DNA from: Acidithiobacillus sp.
Lineage (GTDB): Bacteria; Pseudomonadota; Gammaproteobacteria; Acidithiobacillales; Acidithiobacillaceae
DNA length: 11,088 bases
Reading direction: 5' to 3'
Assembly: GCA_028065135.1 (NCBI GenBank)
Contig: JAPTWR010000198.1
Location: 1-11,088, forward strand
Below are positions 1 to 6,017 of this stretch, in pieces. Below the pieces are notes generated by a model, which did no database searches, was not told where the DNA came from, and saw nothing but the letters and a program-made list of their open reading frames with translations. Numbering within the stretch: the stretch's first letter is position 1; every line of letters begins with the position of its first letter. The position numbers were made by a program, and so were the translations under genes.

Positions 1-45
1 CTGAAAATCCTCGTGTCGGCGGTTCGATTCCGTCCCTGGGCACCA
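1..45 (+). tRNA. tRNA-Phe (GAA), 3' part
   Basis: The first 45 bases read as the 3' half of a tRNA. The anticodon loop is CTGAAAA with anticodon GAA, followed by the 3' anticodon stem TCCTC and a 5-nt variable loop. The T arm is GGCGG/TTCGATT/CCGTC (one G-U pair), followed by the acceptor strand CCTGGGC, discriminator A and an encoded CCA at 43-45. The 5' half lies outside the window. The integrase gene ends 6 bases downstream on the opposite strand, so this tRNA 3' end is the likely attachment site of the element. Confidence 0.93.
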
Positions 46-51
46 TATAAA

Positions 52-1107
52 TCAGGTAGTTACCATCTTTTTAGACAAGGCAAAAAAGTGCGGTTGTGAC
101 GTATTTGTACCATGAGGACAGACCTTTTCTAGGATGCTCTCAATTTTTGCCGAATCCTCTGCGAGATGTTCCGGGGCCATGTGCGCATAGCGTCGTACCA
201 TCTCGACTGACTCCCACCCGCCCATCTCCTGTAACCGCTCCAGGCTTGTACCGGACTGGATATGCCAGGATGCCCAGGTATGTCGCAGGTCATGCCATCG
301 GAAATCGGTAATCCCTGCCTTTTCCAACGCCTTTCGCCAAGCTTTGGTATTCGTCTGTTTCACCGGCTTCCCGCGATAAGTGAATACCTGGGTGAGATGT
401 CTGCCTATCTGACGTTGCAGAATGGCAATGGCCGAATTGGTCAGGTTAACCCCCAGAGGCTTTTTGTTCTTGCTTTGGTCGTGATGAATCCACGCGACGC
501 GGCGAGCCATATCCACCTGATCCCAACGAAGCCCGGCCACATTTGCTTGCCGTAACCCGGTAGCAAGCGAAAATCCCGCCATGTCGCGCAAATGTTCCGG
601 CAATAATTCCAGAAGCTTTGCCACTTCTTCGGGATAGAGCCAGCGGATGCGACGTTTCGGCTCGTGATATTGCCGCAATTTCGGGGCGTGATGTAACCAA
701 CCCCATTCGATACAGCTATTCAGGATAGCCCGAATCAGTGCCAGATAACGATTGGCATTGGCCGGACTGGTTTCTTTCCGCTTGATTTCCAACACTTCCT
801 GAATGAAATTACGATCCATCTTGTCCAGAAATATGCCCCGGAAATAGGTTTGCAACCAGGCCAGTTCGATCATGTCCTTTTTCAGGCTGGCTTTGTGACT
901 CCGCTCGTCCAGCCATCGCAGCCCCGCATCATCCCAGGTCATGCGCGGCAGAGACCCTAACTCGACTTGCCTCCACGCTTCGGTTTTGAGTCGGTCGTGA
1001 AGTTCCTGCGCTTGCGACTTGTTACTGGTGCCAGCCGAGCGTCTAATCCGCTGCCCGTTGGCCGCTGTAAAGTCAAGCCACCAAGTGTTACCACGTTTGT
1101 AGAGCAT
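52..1107 (-). CDS. int: Tyrosine-recombinase integrase
   Basis: This 351-residue site-specific recombinase should integrate and excise the element at the tRNA-Phe end. The catalytic set is visible: Arg186 in the ATGLRQ motif, a Lys in the KNKK beta-hairpin near 213-216, HDLRH with His272 and Arg275, Trp298 in the GGWES motif replacing the second His, and nucleophile Tyr307 in RRYAHM. Residues 1-60 look like an arm-binding N-terminal domain and roughly 60-140 like the SAM-like core-binding domain. The frame is open further upstream, but ATG at 1107 is preceded by AAGGAGT seven bases away, so I chose it. It is the last gene of the leftward operon and overlaps the excisionase-like gene by 151 bases. 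Its expression should therefore follow the repressor-controlled operon promoter near 2903-2930. It is full length with no sign of decay. Confidence 0.95.
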   Translation of the reverse strand: MLYKRGNTWWLDFTAANGQRIRRSAGTSNKSQAQELHDRLKTEAWRQVELGSLPRMTWDDAGLRWLDERSHKASLKKDMIELAWLQTYFRGIFLDKMDRNFIQEVLEIKRKETSPANANRYLALIRAILNSCIEWGWLHHAPKLRQYHEPKRRIRWLYPEEVAKLLELLPEHLRDMAGFSLATGLRQANVAGLRWDQVDMARRVAWIHHDQSKNKKPLGVNLTNSAIAILQRQIGRHLTQVFTYRGKPVKQTNTKAWRKALEKAGITDFRWHDLRHTWASWHIQSGTSLERLQEMGGWESVEMVRRYAHMAPEHLAEDSAKIESILEKVCPHGTNTSQPHFFALSKKMVTT

Positions 1108-1304
1108 TTTATTGACTCCTTTTTGGCTGCCTGCCGAGGTTGAGTTTCCAGCCGCAAGAGATACTCGGCAAGGGCTTCTTCGCGGAATACCCATTCTTTG
1201 CCCGGTTTCGCGCCCGGTATCTCGCCCGCTTTGGCCCGACGCTGCACCGTGTCCGGGTGCAGGTGCAGGATCTGGGCGGCTTCGCGCAGATCGTAGGTTT
1301 TCAT
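957..1304 (-). CDS. Excisionase-like helix-turn-helix protein
   Basis: This 115-residue protein has an N-terminal MerR/excisionase-type helix-turn-helix: the LREAAQILHLHPDTVQRRAK region, then a wing containing GKEWVFREEALAEYL (residues about 5-50). Such proteins bind DNA as recombination directionality factors or small regulators. The position just before int in the same operon supports an excisionase role by inference. The start has AGAGGA about six bases upstream, and the gap to the previous gene is 9 bases. The last 50 or so residues are read from DNA that also encodes the start of the integrase in another frame. They are polar and low in recognisable structure, so the functional part is probably the first 60 residues. 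A shorter natural product cannot be excluded. Confidence 0.82.
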   Translation of the reverse strand: MKTYDLREAAQILHLHPDTVQRRAKAGEIPGAKPGKEWVFREEALAEYLLRLETQPRQAAKKESIKCSTNVVTLGGLTLQRPTGSGLDARLAPVTSRKRRNFTTDSKPKRGGKSS

Positions 1305-1313
1305 GCTGGTCCT

Positions 1314-1940
1314 CTACCCCCCTACAATGCAGCGGGTTGCCGGATGAACTCTCCCCGTCCGCTTCAGCAACTGCTCCACCAACACCGGGAAATCCATGAC
1401 GTCATCAATGACCGTCACCCCATGCTCCGGCGTCTCCAGACCTTCATAGCCGCAGTCCAACAGTGCAGATACCAGGACCATCCCCAGAGCGGCATTGACG
1501 TTGGCGGGATGATCGTCCAGGAAGGCAACAGCGCCCAAATGATGCAGGACATCCGCCTTTTCGTCGGGATGGGTCGCATGGCCAACACACACAATACGGG
1601 CGGCAGGAATCAAACCCGCGAGGTTTTCCGCCCGAGCAGCATGGCGTCGTTCATCGATGCTGGTCACCGCCCATACCGTGCAGCCAAGGTCCTCCAGCGC
1701 GTACACCAGATCGGCAGCAGGCAGGTACAGCGGCAGGCGGTGCCACTCGTCGGCATGGTAGGCCCGCCACACTGCATCACATTCCGCCGCGCTCAGGTTA
1801 TAACGGTCGCGCAAGTGGAAGTGGCCGCCCACCCGGGGAATCTCCCGGCCCAGGACCTGCTCGGCGCATTGACGCCAGTGACCGTCGAAATCGGTCAACA
1901 CCTGATCCACATCGAGAACGATGTTGGTTTCAATATGCAT
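1314..1940 (-). CDS. HAD-superfamily hydrolase (phosphatase/nucleotidase-like)
   Basis: A 208-residue HAD hydrolase. All four family motifs are present. Motif I is LDVDQVLTDFD, with nucleophile Asp10 and acid/base Asp12. Motif II is the Ser/Thr of AVTSIDERR. Motif III is the Lys of HPDEKADVL, and motif IV is the acidic pair in FLDDHPAN. The closest type by look is the deoxyribonucleotidase/small phosphatase group, acting on a phosphorylated small molecule in the cytoplasm; the substrate cannot be told. The start ATG at 1940 has AAGGA seven bases upstream and overlaps the previous gene's end by 11 bases, so translation is likely coupled. The reading frame is open to 2096, but those extra residues look non-coding. 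A nucleotide-processing enzyme inside an integration operon could serve nucleotide salvage or act as an accessory cargo gene; this is inference. Confidence 0.85.
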   Translation of the reverse strand: MHIETNIVLDVDQVLTDFDGHWRQCAEQVLGREIPRVGGHFHLRDRYNLSAAECDAVWRAYHADEWHRLPLYLPAADLVYALEDLGCTVWAVTSIDERRHAARAENLAGLIPAARIVCVGHATHPDEKADVLHHLGAVAFLDDHPANVNAALGMVLVSALLDCGYEGLETPEHGVTVIDDVMDFPVLVEQLLKRTGRVHPATRCIVGG

Positions 1941-2163
1941 GACATATTCCTTGCTGCTGGTTGAGCCGTTCTCGTGCCATCTCCCATGCCTTCCGCAGTT
2001 CCAGGGGGGTGTCTTCCAGCCGGTAGCCCCTTCTGAGAGCCGCTCCGATGCTGGTCTCGAAGGTGACATGGGCGCCCTGGACCTCGATGGTGCCATCCGT
2101 CCTCATCTGCAGGATGGGAAGGCGGTTGCCGGTGGGGCGGATCAACATACCGAGCGGTTGCAT
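1930..2163 (-). CDS. Small unknown protein, 77 aa
   Basis: I do not recognise this 77-residue protein. It starts at ATG 2163 behind a near-perfect ribosome site (AAGGAGGT, six bases before the ATG), which decides the start although the frame is open farther upstream. The first 40 residues look like beta-strands (LIRPTGNRLPILQMRTDGTI) and the last 35 like one or two charged helices (LELRKAWEMARERLNQQQ). There is no signal peptide or membrane segment. It overlaps the HAD gene by 11 bases and sits 28 bases after the preceding small gene, so it belongs to the same leftward operon. Function unknown. Confidence 0.78.
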   Translation of the reverse strand: MQPLGMLIRPTGNRLPILQMRTDGTIEVQGAHVTFETSIGAALRRGYRLEDTPLELRKAWEMARERLNQQQGICHAY

Positions 2164-2191
2164 GGTGCTACCTCCTTTGCAAAATGACGGG

Positions 2192-2425
2192 TTATGCCTT
2201 ATACCCATGGCAGCGCAGGACATCCGCCATGTTGGAGCCTTCCCAGGACCCCGGACGGTTAATGACCATCCCGGCGTCTTCCAGGAGCATAGCGGCGAGC
2301 TTCCGCACCGTGAGTGGGCCGTGGCTGTTGAAGGGATCTGGCCCGGCATCGGCGTTGATCTGTTTGACCAGATCCACAAGGTCTGCGGCGGTCTGATCGT
2401 CGATTTCGACCTGGATGCGTTTCAC
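2192..2425 (-). CDS. Small unknown protein, 77 aa (GTG start)
   Basis: An unrecognised 77-residue protein. The frame could also begin at a TTG at 2440. The GTG at 2425 is preferred because GGGGAGGA lies five bases before it and because it overlaps the stop of the previous gene as GTGA. The sequence begins with a basic strand (VKRIQVEID), followed by a helix rich in Asp/Ala/Leu, then a second helix around TVRKLAAMLLEDAG. This strand-helix-helix order recalls ribbon-helix-helix DNA-binding proteins, but the likeness is weak and I do not claim it. No Cys or membrane segment suggests another role. It is one of four consecutive small genes of almost equal length in the leftward operon. Confidence 0.75.
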   Translation of the reverse strand: MKRIQVEIDDQTAADLVDLVKQINADAGPDPFNSHGPLTVRKLAAMLLEDAGMVINRPGSWEGSNMADVLRCHGYKA

Positions 2426-2619
2426 GGGTTTCCTCCCCAAAGCAGCCGGCGGCGTGCGGAAGAAGTGGATCCGTGCAGCACTATCCCGATGCGATCAAAC
2501 CCCCGGAACAGAAAGAATCCTCTGGGCGCGCACGGGAGTATCCGGCAAAGCAGCAACTCGGAACGGCTCCGTTGCTCCGGGTCCTCCCTCGTGGTTATGA
2601 ACAGGCGGGTGCGCTGCAT
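2422..2619 (-). CDS. Small arginine-rich protein, 65 aa
   Basis: A 65-residue ORF with no recognisable family. It is rich in Arg, with a hydrophobic patch in the middle (LLLCRILPC, GFFLFRGF). Composition alone would not prove it real. The support is positional: its ATG overlaps the stop of the upstream gene as TGATG, and its TGA overlaps the GTG of the downstream gene as GTGA. Translation can therefore pass through all three by stop-start coupling. No own ribosome site is obvious. It may act mainly to couple translation across this stretch, or be a small cationic or membrane-associated peptide. Confidence is lower than for its neighbours. Confidence 0.55.
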   Translation of the reverse strand: MQRTRLFITTREDPEQRSRSELLLCRILPCAPRGFFLFRGFDRIGIVLHGSTSSARRRLLWGGNP

Positions 2620-2852
2620 CAGAGCGCTACCTTCTGCACCGTGCCGGCGCGTGAGACCATGGCCATGAGGTCGACAATGGGTGTGGAGCGATCGAAGAGG
2701 AAACTCAGTACTGCGCCGTCGCGGTAGGCGACGGAAACCGGTGCGTGTTTTTGAGAGAATTTGAGAGGGATTAGGTGCAGTGGGACAACCCCGTCCGCAT
2801 TGGGGTGAAACCCTTGCCTGATTGGTTCACCATTGAGCGTGGTTCTTTGCAT
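2619..2852 (-). CDS. Small unknown protein, 77 aa; first gene of leftward operon
   Basis: An unrecognised 77-residue protein, the first to be translated from the leftward operon promoter. The ATG at 2852 has TGGAGA about ten bases upstream, a slightly long but acceptable spacing. The sequence alternates short hydrophobic strands and loops (PLHLIPLKF, PVSVAYRDGAVLSFLF) and ends in a short helix (IVDLMAMVSRAGTVQKV), suggesting a small beta-rich fold. Its stop overlaps the next ATG by one base. Being first in a repressor-controlled early operon is where phages and satellites often place small host-takeover or anti-defence proteins, but nothing in the sequence itself shows that role. Confidence 0.72.
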   Translation of the reverse strand: MQRTTLNGEPIRQGFHPNADGVVPLHLIPLKFSQKHAPVSVAYRDGAVLSFLFDRSTPIVDLMAMVSRAGTVQKVAL

Positions 2853-2902
2853 GGCTATTGGTCTCCATGATGCCGCGCGGGATGGGCGGCTTCGATGAAG
2901 AA

Positions 2903-2930
2903 ATTATAACCGCAAAGGTTATTATGTCAA
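2903..2930 (-). promoter_or_regulatory. Leftward operon promoter (PL-like)
   Basis: On the minus strand, TTGACA (2925-2930) and TATAAT (2903-2908) are separated by 16 bases. Both hexamers match the sigma-70 consensus exactly. Transcription would start near 2896 and enter the small-gene/HAD/xis/int operon after a leader of about 45 nt. Inverted repeats overlap both hexamers, so a strong promoter held down by a repressor is the natural reading. Confidence 0.85.
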
Positions 2931-2945
2931 CATAATGGTTATAAC
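2906..2945. promoter_or_regulatory. Operator cluster at leftward promoter
   Basis: Three dyads lie side by side. ATAACC-GCAAA-GGTTAT (2906-2922) covers the -10 edge and spacer. ATTATG-TCAA-CATAAT (2921-2936) covers the -35. GTTATAAC (2938-2945) lies just upstream. The stretch 2931-2943 (CATAATGGTTATA) matches 12 of 13 bases of the Cro-side promoter at 3790-3802. The likely binders are the CI-type repressor and/or the Cro-like protein encoded next door; that assignment is inference. Confidence 0.75.
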
Positions 2946-2965
2946 AACGACAAGTACCTAATCCA

Positions 2966-3730
2966 TCACCTCATTGGTCTGCCGCCACTACGCTCCAAGT
3001 AGCCTCCCCAGATCTCCACGGAATCTAAGCGGTTCTCAGGGACTGAAAAAGGAGCGTATACCGGGTCCTGGTTGATGGAGCTAACCCGCAATGATCCGTC
3101 CGGGAGCCGGTGAACCATTTTAACCATTACTTCAGCGTCTACGCGCAGGACAAAAGTACACAATCGTGGATCTGTCACGCCCGGTCCGGGTGGAACGCGC
3201 CGACGGGTGTCTACAACAATCCAGTCATTGTCAAAAATGAAGGGGCTCATGCTTTCCCCTCGCACCCGGTACGCCTTGCACGCGTTCGGCACACAACGTC
3301 TAGTCACAAAGAAATCAGCGTCGTATAGTCTCAACTTCTTTTCTGGTGCATCAGTGACAACTAGCCGATTACCCGCTCCAACTTCCAGTAATACTGCCTC
3401 TATGGCGGCATAACCATCCGGCACCGGTTCCTCGCCTGGATACCACGCACTGACATCCACACTTTCAGTCACACCAGACTTTTCCAACTGGCTGCGAATG
3501 CCCTGTCCTCCAAGTGCATCAAGGGTCTCAGCAGGAACTCCCAGTATATTGGATAACCTGACCAGCTCCTTTCTGGGAACCCCGCGCTCCTCCCAGTGTT
3601 GATAGTTCTGTGCATCTTTGAGCTGGAGAACATCTAGCGCATAGCGGCGCTTGGATAAGCCGCGTTTCTGCCTGTCCGATTCCAGCATGGCAATAGCAAT
3701 TGTAGATCCTGTAGGTTTTCGGTTTTTCAT
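2966..3730 (-). CDS. CI-type repressor: XRE HTH plus S24 (LexA-like) peptidase
   Basis: This 254-residue protein has a phage-repressor layout. Residues 10-75 form a helix-turn-helix of XRE type. The linker spans about 80-110. The C-terminal S24 domain has the catalytic Ser160 in GESMSP and Lys204 in EVMVKMV, 44 residues apart as in LexA/CI proteins. An Ala-Gly pair at 119-120 sits at a plausible self-cleavage distance before Ser160. Family knowledge says such proteins repress lytic or excision promoters and self-cleave when RecA is activated by DNA damage. ATG at 3730 is chosen over an upstream GTG at 3769 because AAGGGGA precedes it. It diverges from the Cro-like gene and separates the two arms of the element, so it probably controls both promoters and may control its own. 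Confidence 0.92.
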   Translation of the reverse strand: MKNRKPTGSTIAIAMLESDRQKRGLSKRRYALDVLQLKDAQNYQHWEERGVPRKELVRLSNILGVPAETLDALGGQGIRSQLEKSGVTESVDVSAWYPGEEPVPDGYAAIEAVLLEVGAGNRLVVTDAPEKKLRLYDADFFVTRRCVPNACKAYRVRGESMSPFIFDNDWIVVDTRRRVPPGPGVTDPRLCTFVLRVDAEVMVKMVHRLPDGSLRVSSINQDPVYAPFSVPENRLDSVEIWGGYLERSGGRPMR

Positions 3731-3751
3731 GCGTTGATTGTTCCCCTTAGC

Positions 3752-3780
3752 GTATAAGCAGGGAAGCACCGCTGTGTTGA
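3752..3780 (-). promoter_or_regulatory. Possible repressor promoter (PRM-like)
   Basis: On the minus strand, TCAACA (3775-3780, 4/6 to consensus) and TTATAC (3752-3757) are 17 bases apart. A start near 3745 would give a leader of about 15-18 nt beginning at the repressor's AAGGGGA ribosome site. Its -35 overlaps that of the rightward promoter at 3777-3782, so the two promoters would compete. It is weaker than the other two promoters, and this call is tentative. Confidence 0.4.
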
Positions 3781-3804
3781 CAGTGTCACCATTATGGTTA
3801 TACT
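3777..3804 (+). promoter_or_regulatory. Rightward promoter (PR-like) with embedded operator
   Basis: TTGACA (3777-3782), a 16-base spacer and TATACT (3799-3804) make a near-consensus sigma-70 promoter. The spacer contains the palindrome ACCATTATGGT (3788-3798), and 3790-3802 matches the leftward-promoter operator. The expected start site is about 3811-3812, which coincides with the ATG of the Cro-like gene. It would drive the replication module. Confidence 0.82.
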
Positions 3805-3811
3805 TTGCCTC

Positions 3812-4036
3812 ATGAATGGACTTGACCGTGCAGTGTCACATTTTGGCTCCCAGTCATCGCTCGCGCGCACGCTAGGAGTTTGCCCAATGGCAGTTAGCCA
3901 CTGGCGGCGTCGAGGAGTTCCCCTCGCCCGCGCCATCGCCATCGAGCGCGCCACCGCCGGCGTTGTCACCCGTGCCGAACTCCGACCCGACATTTTCGGC
4001 CCCTTGGATGAGATCAGAGACCGGGGAGCCACATGA
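3812..4036 (+). CDS. Cro/YdaS-like transcriptional regulator
   Basis: This 74-residue DNA-binding protein fits the YdaS/Cro group. The helix-turn-helix is around SQSSLARTLGVCPMAVSHW, followed by RRGVPLARAIAIERAT and the family-typical tail VVTRAELRPDIF. In phages this protein opposes CI and favours the early/lytic programme. The frame also has an ATG at 3794, but that lies inside the promoter spacer, so ATG 3812 is used. No ribosome site lies before either ATG. With the promoter at 3777-3804 the transcript should begin at or next to the ATG, implying a leaderless mRNA. It faces away from the CI-type repressor, and its stop overlaps the next small ORF as ATGA. Confidence 0.88.
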   Translation: MNGLDRAVSHFGSQSSLARTLGVCPMAVSHWRRRGVPLARAIAIERATAGVVTRAELRPDIFGPLDEIRDRGAT

Positions 4037-4167
4037 GACACCAATCGACTACTACTACGACTTCTCTGCCAGGAAACGGGGGCACCCGGATTGCGTTTCC
4101 AGTCGCGCGATCATGCCTGGCGCCTATTCGCACGGCTGGGAAGGCTGGAAAAGACCATGCCGAGTGA
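4033..4167 (+). CDS. Small ORF, 44 aa, between cro-like and initiator genes
   Basis: A 44-codon ORF whose ATG overlaps the stop of the Cro-like gene (ATGA) and which has GGGGAG five bases upstream. That ribosome site is better than the one for the larger gene after it. It ends 11 bases inside the start of the DUF1376-type gene, so translation could be coupled through it. The peptide begins MRHQSTTTTTSLPGNGG and ends with a short basic stretch; no family is recognised. It may be a real small protein or a translational relay to the initiator gene. Confidence 0.5.
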   Translation: MRHQSTTTTTSLPGNGGTRIAFPVARSCLAPIRTAGKAGKDHAE

Positions 4168-5152
4168 TGCACAAAAACTGGATTGTTCGGCGCTTCCGCC
4201 CCCACCTGTATCAGCCGACATTGATCTGCGTTCCTATTGCTGGATGAAGCTGGACCTGAGCCGACTCCATTCCAGCGACTTCATCCACCTGGCCAGCAAT
4301 GAGGAGTTCGGCGCAGCGGTAAAGCTGTGGACCGAATCCATGCGGCAGGTGCCTGCTGGCAGTCTTCCCAACGATGACAGGATCCTGGAGTGCCTCGCTG
4401 GATATCGGGGTTCTCTCCGACGGTGGATGAAAGTCAAAACGATTGCATTGCATGGCTTCTCCCTTTGCTCCGATGGCCGCCTGTACCATCCCGTGCTTGC
4501 GGAAATGGTACTGGATGCCTGGGGCAACAAGACCCAGCAACCGACATCAAGCCCCTCGGACCCGCGCGCCAAGGATCGCGAGCGGCTTCGTCGCTGGCGG
4601 GCGGCACAAAGGGCCAAACAGGAAAGCGCTCAGTCTATCAGAACTGAGGAAGCACACTCTACCCAAGCCGATGAAACGATTGAAACGTCTCAAGGCCGTT
4701 TCACTGAAACGTTTCCAGAAACGGCTGAAACGTTTCATAGAAAAGAAGGAGAGGGAGAAAAGAGAGAGAGAAGAAACGTTAGTGACGTTTCCGAAACGGT
4801 GGGTGAAACGTTTCAGGAGACGCCACCCACAGAGCCCTCTCCACTGCCGACCGCAACCCGCGAAGGCACGTTATGCAAGAAACTACGGGCACTTGGTGTC
4901 CGTGCGGCCCCTCACATGGTCGTTGTGCAGGAGATGTGTGCACGCCATTCCGATGAGCACATCCTGGCTGCGGCGGAGATCGCCCTGGAGAAAAAAGGCG
5001 GCGGAATCCACGTCGGCTACATCTCTGCAATGCTGAAAGATCCTGGGAAATCTTCAGGGAAAGGAGGAAAGAGCCAGCCGGCAGCGGGGCCGCCCAACCG
5101 CTCTCTGCTGCCGCCCGTCGCCGTTGCCAAATCTCATTATGTCAGACTGTAG
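4157..5152 (+). CDS. DUF1376-type replication initiator with internal iterons
   Basis: A 331-residue protein in the position of a phage replication initiator. Residues 27-122 match the DUF1376-like pattern (WMKLDLSRLHSSDFIHL, then GAAVKLWTES and LPNDDRILECLAG). Residues 135-155 are very basic. Residues 173-222 are a low-complexity linker with repeated Glu-Thr and Glu-Thr-Phe. Residues 236-298 form a second folded domain (KKLRALGVRAAPH through HVGYISAMLKD), the part often found with primosome/DnaT-like proteins. ATG 4157 is chosen because upstream residues in the frame start only at a TTG and look non-coding; its ribosome site is weak, which fits coupling to the 44-aa ORF. The linker DNA contains the repeat cluster described separately. 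The next gene is a helicase loader, as in lambda O-P. Confidence 0.8.
   Translation: MPSDAQKLDCSALPPPPVSADIDLRSYCWMKLDLSRLHSSDFIHLASNEEFGAAVKLWTESMRQVPAGSLPNDDRILECLAGYRGSLRRWMKVKTIALHGFSLCSDGRLYHPVLAEMVLDAWGNKTQQPTSSPSDPRAKDRERLRRWRAAQRAKQESAQSIRTEEAHSTQADETIETSQGRFTETFPETAETFHRKEGEGEKRERRNVSDVSETVGETFQETPPTEPSPLPTATREGTLCKKLRALGVRAAPHMVVVQEMCARHSDEHILAAAEIALEKKGGGIHVGYISAMLKDPGKSSGKGGKSQPAAGPPNRSLLPPVAVAKSHYVRL
4673..4814. repeat. GAAACG iteron cluster with purine tract: putative replication origin
   Basis: Thirteen GAAACG hexamers, counting both strands, lie in 142 bp. Forward copies begin at 4673, 4682, 4706, 4718, 4727, 4773, 4793 and 4805. Reverse copies begin at 4697, 4710, 4731, 4786 and 4809. 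Three pairs form the perfect palindrome GAAACGTTTC (4706-4715, 4727-4736, 4805-4814), and one forms CGTTTC-C-GAAACG (4786-4798). Between the groups, 4739-4776 is 38 purines in a row. Copies occur in more than one codon phase, so a repeated protein motif alone does not explain them. Iterons plus a strand-asymmetric tract inside an initiator gene mirror the lambda origin. Confidence 0.72.
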
Positions 5153-5162
5153 GAGAGCCGCC

Positions 5163-6017
5163 ATGGAAAAGAAGTCCAATATCCACCATCAGCCATCCGT
5201 CCCTGCGGGCGATGCTGCCAGGGATCTCCTTGCCAAATGGGGATTCGACTCTACCAATGAGGCGATCCTGCCCGACCGTCATCCCCAGTACCGCGAGTGC
5301 GCGCGCCATGGCCACTATCCGATCTCCATGGTGGATGAGCGGGACGTCATCCGCTACCTGTCACCGGTCTGTCCGGTGTGCGCGGCGGAGCATGCCTCCC
5401 GCCGGCTCATGGAGAGCGCGGCCATCCCAAAGCGCTACCTTGACTGCGGCTTCGACAACTACGTGGTTGAGGTCCCGGGTCAGCAGACGGCCCTCGACGT
5501 CTGCCGGGATTACGCAGATCATTTCGAAGAGCGCGCCCAAAAGGGATCCTGCCTCATCCTCTGCGGGAATCCTGGCACGGGCAAGAACCACCTGGCGTCT
5601 GCCATCGCCCACGTGGTGCTGGCCAAAGGGTACAGCGTGCTCCAGGTCACGGCCTACGACATCATTGCCCGGATCCGCCAGACCTGGCAGCGGGGAATCG
5701 GCAACAGTACGGAGCTGGAGGTTATCCGTGGGTTTGCGGAAGTGGGCCTGCTCATCATCGACGAGGTCGGGAAAACCTTCGGCAGCGATGGTGAGCGGGT
5801 GCATCTCTTCGAGGTGATCGATCACCGATATCGCGACCTGAAGCCGACCCTCATCCTGTCCAACGAGAATATGGAGGGCGTGGAGAAATACCTGGGTCCG
5901 GCTGCCTTCGACCGGCTGTGTCAAAATGGCGGGCTGCTGCTCTTTGACTGGCAGAGCCATCGCCGGGGGAAGGGGTGCAAATCCGATACGGTTATCTGTC
6001 TGCGGGGTGAATCATGA
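5163..6017 (+). CDS. dnaC: DnaC-like helicase loader (AAA+ ATPase)
   Basis: This 284-residue ATPase should load the replicative helicase onto the element's origin. Visible motifs are Walker A GNPGTGKN (135-142), Walker B LLIIDEVG (196-203), the HRYRDLKPTLILSN stretch with sensor Asn (221-234), and AAFDRL with an Arg suited to sensor 2 (247-252). Before the ATPase domain, Cys46/His49 and Cys70/Cys73 form a probable zinc site typical of phage DnaC relatives. ATG 5163 has AGGAG seven bases upstream, and an earlier in-frame ATG at 5124 lies inside the previous gene. The gap to the initiator gene is 10 bases, and the stop overlaps the next gene as ATGA. Length and motifs are those of an intact protein. 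Confidence 0.93.
   Translation: MEKKSNIHHQPSVPAGDAARDLLAKWGFDSTNEAILPDRHPQYRECARHGHYPISMVDERDVIRYLSPVCPVCAAEHASRRLMESAAIPKRYLDCGFDNYVVEVPGQQTALDVCRDYADHFEERAQKGSCLILCGNPGTGKNHLASAIAHVVLAKGYSVLQVTAYDIIARIRQTWQRGIGNSTELEVIRGFAEVGLLIIDEVGKTFGSDGERVHLFEVIDHRYRDLKPTLILSNENMEGVEKYLGPAAFDRLCQNGGLLLFDWQSHRRGKGCKSDTVICLRGES

Noticed and set aside
1140..1964. Long plus-strand open frame (274 codons) opposite the HAD gene
   Set aside because: The minus strand has all HAD motifs, a proper ribosome site and operon overlaps; the plus-strand frame has no recognisable domain and is a shadow.
2048..2668. 206-codon plus-strand frame opposite the four small genes
   Set aside because: Composition is Pro/Arg/Ser-rich without domain signs, and stop-start coupling plus ribosome sites favour the minus-strand genes.
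4160..5150. Glu-Thr repeats as purely a protein low-complexity feature
   Set aside because: GAAACG also appears on the other strand and in other codon phases, so a DNA-level role is the better reading.
5361..5960. 199-codon minus-strand frame inside the helicase-loader gene
   Set aside because: It is the antisense of a gene with clear Walker motifs.
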